NCBI GenBank assembly: GCA_029933995.1
Contig: JAOZNB010000053.1
Location: 1-8,778, forward strand
DNA length: 8,778 nt
From: Candidatus Moraniibacteriota bacterium
GTDB taxonomy: Bacteria > Patescibacteriota > Minisyncoccia > Moranbacterales > GCA-2747515
Reading direction: 5' to 3'
Positions 6,177 to 8,778 of this stretch are shown here, piece after piece. The notes beneath the pieces are model-generated. The model was not told the origin of the DNA and ran no database searches. It saw only the letters and a list, made by a program, of their open reading frames with translations. Position 1 is the first letter of the stretch, and each line of letters begins with the position of its first letter. Made by a program: the position numbers and the translations under genes.

Positions 6177-7127
6177 ATGCAGAAAGTTTTAGTTTTGGGA
6201 GCAAAGGGGATGCTTGGACAGGAGTTGGTCCGTGTATTTAGTGAGGATGAGAATTATGAAGTTGTTGCGTGGGATCGTGATGATGTGGATGTGCGTGACA
6301 AAGTAGAATTGTCACAAAAGATAATGGATATAATGCCTGATGTTATTTTTAATGCTGTTGCATATAATGCGGTTGACGCATGTGAGGAGGATGACAGTGA
6401 ATATCAAAAAGCAAAAGTTCTCAATAGTGTATTTCCAGGAGAATTAGCAAAAATCTCAAAGAACGTTGGAGCAACTATCGTACATTATTCTACCGATTAT
6501 GTATTTGATGGTAAACGTCCAATTTATAAAGGTAATAAAAGAAATCCAAAATGTTGTGGGCAGGGTTGCGAGGACTGTATGTATATGGGACCAGAAGACA
6601 AGTTAAAGTTTTTTGCGTATCATGAAAATGACGAAGCGCATCCAGTATCAATATATGGTCAAACAAAACTCATGGGAGAAAAAAATGTTGAAAAGTATGG
6701 AAATGATTATTATATCATTCGATTGTCAAAGTTATTTGGATTACCAGCTGATAGTACAGCAGGTAAAAAAAGTTTTTTTGATGTGATGTTGGAACTTGGC
6801 AAAAAGAATAATAGTGTGCAGGCAGTTGACGGTGAGATAAGTAAATTTACATATGCGCCAGACCTAGCTGCAAAAAGTAAAGAAATTGTAGAAAAAAATA
6901 TGGATAGAGGAATTTATCACGTTGCAAATGAAGGTGTTGTAACTTGGTATGATGGTGTAGTGGAGTTGTATGAAATTGCAGGACTAGATACAGAGATTAA
7001 TCCAGTGTCACCAGAGACTTTCCCAAGGCCTGCTCAGCGTCCGAAATCATCAGTGTTAAAAGTTACAAAAATTGAACAGCTCAGACACTACAGAGATGCA
7101 CTTGATGAATATATCAATAAAAAATAA
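6177..7127 (+). CDS. rfbD: dTDP-4-dehydrorhamnose reductase with cysteine-rich insertion
   Basis: Cytoplasmic extended short-chain dehydrogenase that reduces dTDP-4-keto-L-rhamnose to dTDP-L-rhamnose with NAD(P)H, the last step of the pathway begun by rfbA/rfbB. The 316-residue protein has the nucleotide loop GAKGMLG (residues 8-14), VAYNAVDACE, the catalytic STDYVFDG (T106), the YGQTK catalytic pair (Y160, K164) and the C-terminal substrate-binding RPAQRPKSSVL (284-294), so it looks active. It is longer than the usual 280-300 residues because the segment between D107 and Y160 is about 30 residues longer than in ordinary RmlD. That insertion contains C126, C127, C131 and C134 (CCGQGCEDC), a possible metal site. 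The gene is separated from rfbB by six envelope genes. The start is preceded by TTTTTAT with no Shine-Dalgarno sequence. Confidence 0.95.
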   Translation: MQKVLVLGAKGMLGQELVRVFSEDENYEVVAWDRDDVDVRDKVELSQKIMDIMPDVIFNAVAYNAVDACEEDDSEYQKAKVLNSVFPGELAKISKNVGATIVHYSTDYVFDGKRPIYKGNKRNPKCCGQGCEDCMYMGPEDKLKFFAYHENDEAHPVSIYGQTKLMGEKNVEKYGNDYYIIRLSKLFGLPADSTAGKKSFFDVMLELGKKNNSVQAVDGEISKFTYAPDLAAKSKEIVEKNMDRGIYHVANEGVVTWYDGVVELYEIAGLDTEINPVSPETFPRPAQRPKSSVLKVTKIEQLRHYRDALDEYINKK

Positions 7128-7155
7128 AAGTTATTAGATATTAATCTAATAACTT
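7128..7155. terminator. Perfect 12-bp palindrome after rfbD, possible bidirectional terminator
   Basis: AAGTTATTAGAT (7128-7139) and its exact reverse complement (7144-7155) flank a 4-nt loop, starting on the base after the rfbD stop. The stem is AT-rich and no clear T tract follows on the + strand, so it could be a weak terminator or an RNA-stabilising 3' hairpin. It lies between rfbD and the minus-strand remnant, a place where a shared terminator for convergent genes would be expected. Confidence 0.5.
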
Positions 7156-7177
7156 CACAATACGTTTAGTTTATTGA

Positions 7178-7318
7178 TTAGGCAGTTATAATTTTGCCAT
7201 TTCTAATTATAAATGAAATAGGAATACGACAAAAATCGGCAGCAGCACCTATATTTTCTGCGGGCGTGTCATAACTAAGTGCAATTTCACAGATTTTTTC
7301 GTATGAATTTTTTGCATT
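7178..7318 (-). pseudogene. Minus-strand 46-codon gene remnant, no start codon
   Basis: On the minus strand, 46 sense codons run between a TAA just upstream and a TAA at 7180-7178. The translation is protein-like (EIALSYDTPAENIGAAAD, then FCRIPISFIIRNGKI and a final ITA), with locally higher G+C than the flanks, but no ATG, GTG or TTG is in frame. An ATG exists in another frame at about 7317-7315, followed by CAAAAAA; one extra A in that A6 run would join it to this frame and give MQKNSYEKIC..., so a homopolymer frameshift or sequencing error is possible. I do not recognise the family. It could also be chance, since 46 codons is short. Confidence 0.35.
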
Positions 7319-7468
7319 TTATTTTAAATTTAAATTTATAATTAGCTATAAAAATATGTTATTTCGGAAAATATACATCTACCTACTGATAGAGACAGGT
7401 TTTTGGAATAATATAGATGTTGATTTCTTCTTGACTAAATAGTAGCTTCAGAGTATTTTTTTAATAAG
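7319..7468. other. Non-coding AT-rich stretch
   Basis: Together with the palindrome and the remnant before it, this is part of the roughly 400 nt between rfbD and the next + strand start. I find no convincing reading frame on either strand here. It contains an A/T low-complexity run (about 7321-7340) and a weak 7-bp inverted pair, ACATCTA at 7375-7381 with TAGATGT at 7414-7420. No tRNA or other RNA gene could be recognised. Confidence 0.5.
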
Positions 7469-7473
7469 TTGAT

Positions 7474-7501
7474 TTAACAATGATTTAATATAATTTATTA
7501 T
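7474..7501 (+). promoter_or_regulatory. Candidate promoter for the 7.5-8.7 kb gene group
   Basis: TTAACA at 7474-7479 and TATTAT at 7496-7501 each match the -35 and -10 consensus at five of six positions, with a 16-nt spacer. A perfect TATAAT also occurs at 7489-7494, but its best -35 (TTGATT at 7469) is only 14 nt away. The element lies about 25 nt before the ATG at 7527 and its strong ribosome binding site. Confidence 0.45.
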
Positions 7502-7512
7502 TTTTTGAAAAC

Positions 7513-7518
7513 AAGGGG
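7513..7518 (+). promoter_or_regulatory. Strong Shine-Dalgarno sequence before ATG 7527
   Basis: AAGGGG ends 8 nt before an ATG at 7527-7529, ideal spacing. That ATG is in frame with the downstream gene starting at 7593, but a TAG at 7539-7541 follows after only four codons. The site therefore suggests that 7527 is the ancestral or true start, in contrast to the left block where starts lack such sites. Confidence 0.6.
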
Positions 7519-7592
7519 AAAATAACATGGACATAATATAGTTTTTTGCTGGGAATCATAGATTAGGGCTTACAAGTAATATTACTGAGCAA

Positions 7593-7952
7593 ATGAATGA
7601 ATTATTCGGTGGTTCAGCATCATGTAAACAATTATTTGTTGATTGTGATAAATATTTTAAAACCCCAAAGCGTGACGGGTATCATTATAATTATAATAAT
7701 ATGACCTGGCACGTGCGGAGAGTGATTTTTGCTTGTCGTGATTATCCAAATGATTTAACTCAAAAAGAATTGGCAAATATCAAAAAAGATATCGGATATC
7801 TTTTGGAGGATATCACGATATTTTTCTCACGGAAAATAGAATGTGATGATTTTAGTGAAAAAGAGCTTATGACATTTTATAAACGCTTGGAAGAATATTT
7901 ACTAAATATATATAATTTGCGAGAGTTTCTCGAGCAAAAAAATGTTGGGTGA
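7593..7952 (+). CDS. Hypothetical helical protein, possibly N-terminally interrupted by an in-frame TAG
   Basis: A 119-residue unrecognised protein when started at the ATG at 7593. There is no signal peptide or membrane segment; it looks cytoplasmic and mainly helical, with a long charged helical segment (TQKELANIKKDIGYLLEDI, then SEKELMTFYKRLEEYLLNIY). The same frame extends upstream to an ATG at 7527 with a much better ribosome binding site (AAGGGG). The codons between are all sense (FFAGNHRLGLTSNITEQ) except TAG at 7539-7541. Either a recent nonsense mutation has hit the N-terminus and translation restarts at 7593 behind a weak GAG, or the TAG is a sequence error. The stop is TGA; reading past it would add only nine codons before TAA, with that extension covering the next gene's ribosome binding site. 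The gene precedes the next by 33 nt, probably in one transcript. Confidence 0.6.
   Translation: MNELFGGSASCKQLFVDCDKYFKTPKRDGYHYNYNNMTWHVRRVIFACRDYPNDLTQKELANIKKDIGYLLEDITIFFSRKIECDDFSEKELMTFYKRLEEYLLNIYNLREFLEQKNVG
7784..7804. repeat. 21-bp perfect palindrome inside the hypothetical gene
   Basis: AAAAGATATC (7784-7793), one central G, then its exact reverse complement GATATCTTTT (7795-7804). A third GATATC follows at about 7810-7815. It lies within codons for Lys-Lys-Asp-Ile-Gly-Tyr-Leu, so coding constraint may explain it; its length also fits an operator or a small hairpin in the mRNA. Confidence 0.4.
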
Positions 7953-7973
7953 TTTGGTATTTCATTAAAAATT

Positions 7974-7979
7974 GAGGAG
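7974..7979 (+). promoter_or_regulatory. Strong Shine-Dalgarno sequence before ATG 7986
   Basis: GAGGAG lies 6 nt before ATG 7986 and 9 nt before the adjacent in-frame ATG 7989. Both spacings work, so the product may begin with one or two methionines. It is one of only two strong ribosome binding sites seen in the window. Confidence 0.65.
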
Positions 7980-7985
7980 TAATTA

Positions 7986-8420
7986 ATGATGCGAGAAATT
8001 GTGAAACGTCATTGGGGAGCTTTACTGTTTATTTTAGCTTTTTTCATTTGGAGTGGTTGGAAGAATTATAAACACAATGAATTTGTAGCTGAAAATTATA
8101 CATTAGAGATTGTTGGAGGTTTGGGTACTTGTGTTCCTTGTGTAGCAAAGCAGGTTGTTGCTACTGGTGGTATAAGGTCTGTACAAATTCCTGTTGTGGT
8201 GGAGCTTGAATTTAAGGGTGATATTATATTTGATTTAGGTTGGCCACATACCAGTCCAAGTTTGTTAGGAAGAAACTATGAAACCGCAGGTTCTATAAGC
8301 ATCTCAATTCCAGAAGACGTGGTAATAGACGGCAAGATACTGATAGTAAACATTAAAAAGGACGATTTACCACAACATATCAGAAATGTATGTTTTCAAA
8401 TTATGTTGAGAAAAATCTAA
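7986..8420 (+). CDS. Hypothetical single-pass membrane protein with CxxC
   Basis: A 144-residue protein with no family I recognise. Residues 3-10 are basic (REIVKRH) and are followed by one hydrophobic helix at about 10-26 (WGALLFILAFFIWSGW), giving a likely N-in signal anchor with the remainder outside the membrane. The ectodomain has a Gly-rich segment with CVPC (C49, C52), a pattern shared with redox-active or metal-binding sites, and alternating hydrophobic strands (VQIPVVVELEF, SISISIPEDVVI, KILIVNI) typical of a small beta-sandwich. A third cysteine, C136, is near the C-terminus. It has the strong GAGGAG ribosome binding site. Its neighbours are two other small unknown genes, so no role can be inferred. 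The start at 7986 or 7989 is secure; only one residue is at stake. Confidence 0.72.
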   Translation: MMREIVKRHWGALLFILAFFIWSGWKNYKHNEFVAENYTLEIVGGLGTCVPCVAKQVVATGGIRSVQIPVVVELEFKGDIIFDLGWPHTSPSLLGRNYETAGSISISIPEDVVIDGKILIVNIKKDDLPQHIRNVCFQIMLRKI

Positions 8421-8424
8421 TCTG

Positions 8425-8440
8425 CTATGTTTTTACATAG
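8425..8440 (+). terminator. Small stem-loop after the CxxC membrane protein gene
   Basis: CTATGT, a TTTT loop and ACATAG form a perfect 6-bp stem 4 nt after the stop codon. It is followed by A/T-rich sequence without a continuous T tract. It could be a weak terminator or only a 3' hairpin between co-transcribed genes. Confidence 0.3.
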
Positions 8441-8475
8441 TATAAATGTTATTTAAAACATAAAAAGTGATAACG

Positions 8476-8718
8476 ATGCAAAACATTGAAAAGTATTACA
8501 AATTGGCGGGTTTGTTGTTTGTTTTATATGCTATTGGGTATATAGTAACCAATACGTTGGTTCTGGGTGGTATGGATGTGTGAGGGGCAAGTCTAGCTGC
8601 ATTATGTGTCATATTATTTGTCAATATCATTATTCTTTTGTTAGCTTTGACTAACATCGTGGGTTCAATTTCCAGAGCTGAAAGAAGCGATGGTTATTCT
8701 AGCACAATGATTCACTAA
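8476..8718 (+). pseudogene. Two-helix small membrane protein frame interrupted by an in-frame TGA
   Basis: From ATG 8476 the frame gives 35 residues (MQNIEKYYKLAGLLFVLYAI..., one membrane helix at about 11-30), then TGA at 8581-8583 as codon 36, then 44 more sense codons to TAA at 8716-8718. The second part encodes another clear membrane helix (about residues 39-59, LAALCVILFVNIIILLLALT) and a polar tail. The continuity across the TGA suggests one 80-residue two-helix protein. Since other genes here end with TGA, a nonsense mutation or sequence error is most likely; read-through with Trp or Gly is possible but unsupported. The ribosome binding site is weak (AAAAAGTGAT). No family is recognised. 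Confidence 0.5.
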
Positions 8719-8744
8719 ATCGATTGAATTAATATTTAAGTATA

Positions 8745-8778
8745 CCTCAATGCATAGAAATGTATTGAGGGATTTTGT
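8745..8778 (+). terminator. Rho-independent terminator closing the gene group
   Basis: An 11-bp stem (8745-8755 with 8760-8770, one G-T wobble) closed by an AGAA tetraloop starts with CCTCAAT and ends in ATTGAGG, followed by GATTTTGT at the window edge. The stem is the most G+C-rich hairpin in the region and it lies 26 nt after the last reading frame. The T tract is short within the window and may continue beyond it. Confidence 0.65.

Noticed and set aside
7128..7160. Transposon end or attachment site at the palindrome after rfbD
   Set aside because: No second copy of the palindrome, no target duplication and no transposase or integrase were seen in the window.
7950..7982. Read-through of the TGA at 7950 to a TAA nine codons later
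   Set aside because: The extra codons cover the GAGGAG ribosome binding site of the next gene and have no protein-like character, so the TGA is taken as the true stop.
8581..8640. Selenocysteine insertion at the TGA of the two-helix frame
   Set aside because: The bases after the TGA do not form a convincing bacterial SECIS-like hairpin, and a selenocysteine in a loop between two helices with no redox partner motif is not expected.
1..8778. CRISPR array, tRNA or rRNA genes
   Set aside because: No regularly spaced repeats with unique spacers, no cloverleaf with a TTCGA-type arm and no ribosomal RNA signatures were found.

Overview
The window is AT-rich and gene-dense. Eight genes run head to tail on the + strand from position 1 to about 7.13 kb, with gaps of at most about 100 nt, and they encode cell-surface sugar synthesis and a series of small exported or membrane proteins. 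The combination of short tightly packed genes, A/T-rich start contexts almost without Shine-Dalgarno sequences, a DUF2339 membrane protein, thrombospondin type 3 repeats and a cysteine-cluster domain recalls Candidate Phyla Radiation (Patescibacteria) genomes. That assignment is an inference from gene style, not from a marker gene. All three stop codons end genes here (TGA at 5001-5003 and 7950-7952), so the standard bacterial code is assumed.

Region 1 (1-7127). It opens inside rfbB/rmlB (dTDP-glucose 4,6-dehydratase, N-terminus outside the window) and closes with rfbD/rmlD (dTDP-4-dehydrorhamnose reductase), two steps of the dTDP-L-rhamnose pathway. Six envelope genes lie between them: a lipoprotein with a rhodanese domain; a large DUF2339-type polytopic membrane protein; an exported, C-terminally anchored protein with two calcium-binding TSP3 repeats, possibly a DUF3999-like partner of the DUF2339 protein; a small lipoprotein; and two membrane-anchored cysteine-rich proteins that are clear paralogues. 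rfbA and rfbC are not in the window. A likely promoter with an extended -10 precedes the DUF2339 gene, so this envelope block may be transcribed partly on its own. A perfect 12-bp palindrome directly follows rfbD.

Region 2 (7128-8778). The style changes. A 46-codon open stretch without a start codon lies on the minus strand and looks like a gene remnant. After it comes about 150 nt in which I see no gene, then a plausible promoter and three small + strand reading frames. The first two have strong Shine-Dalgarno sequences (AAGGGG, GAGGAG) unlike anything in region 1. The first is preceded by an in-frame TAG four codons after its best-placed start, and the third carries an internal TGA. A stem-loop with an AGAA loop and a T-rich tail ends the window. 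None of the three products is recognised. The region may be a decaying or horizontally acquired cassette.

The most interesting unexplained elements are the paralogous cysteine-module proteins at 5005-6163, the cysteine-cluster insertion in RmlD, and the interrupted reading frames in region 2.
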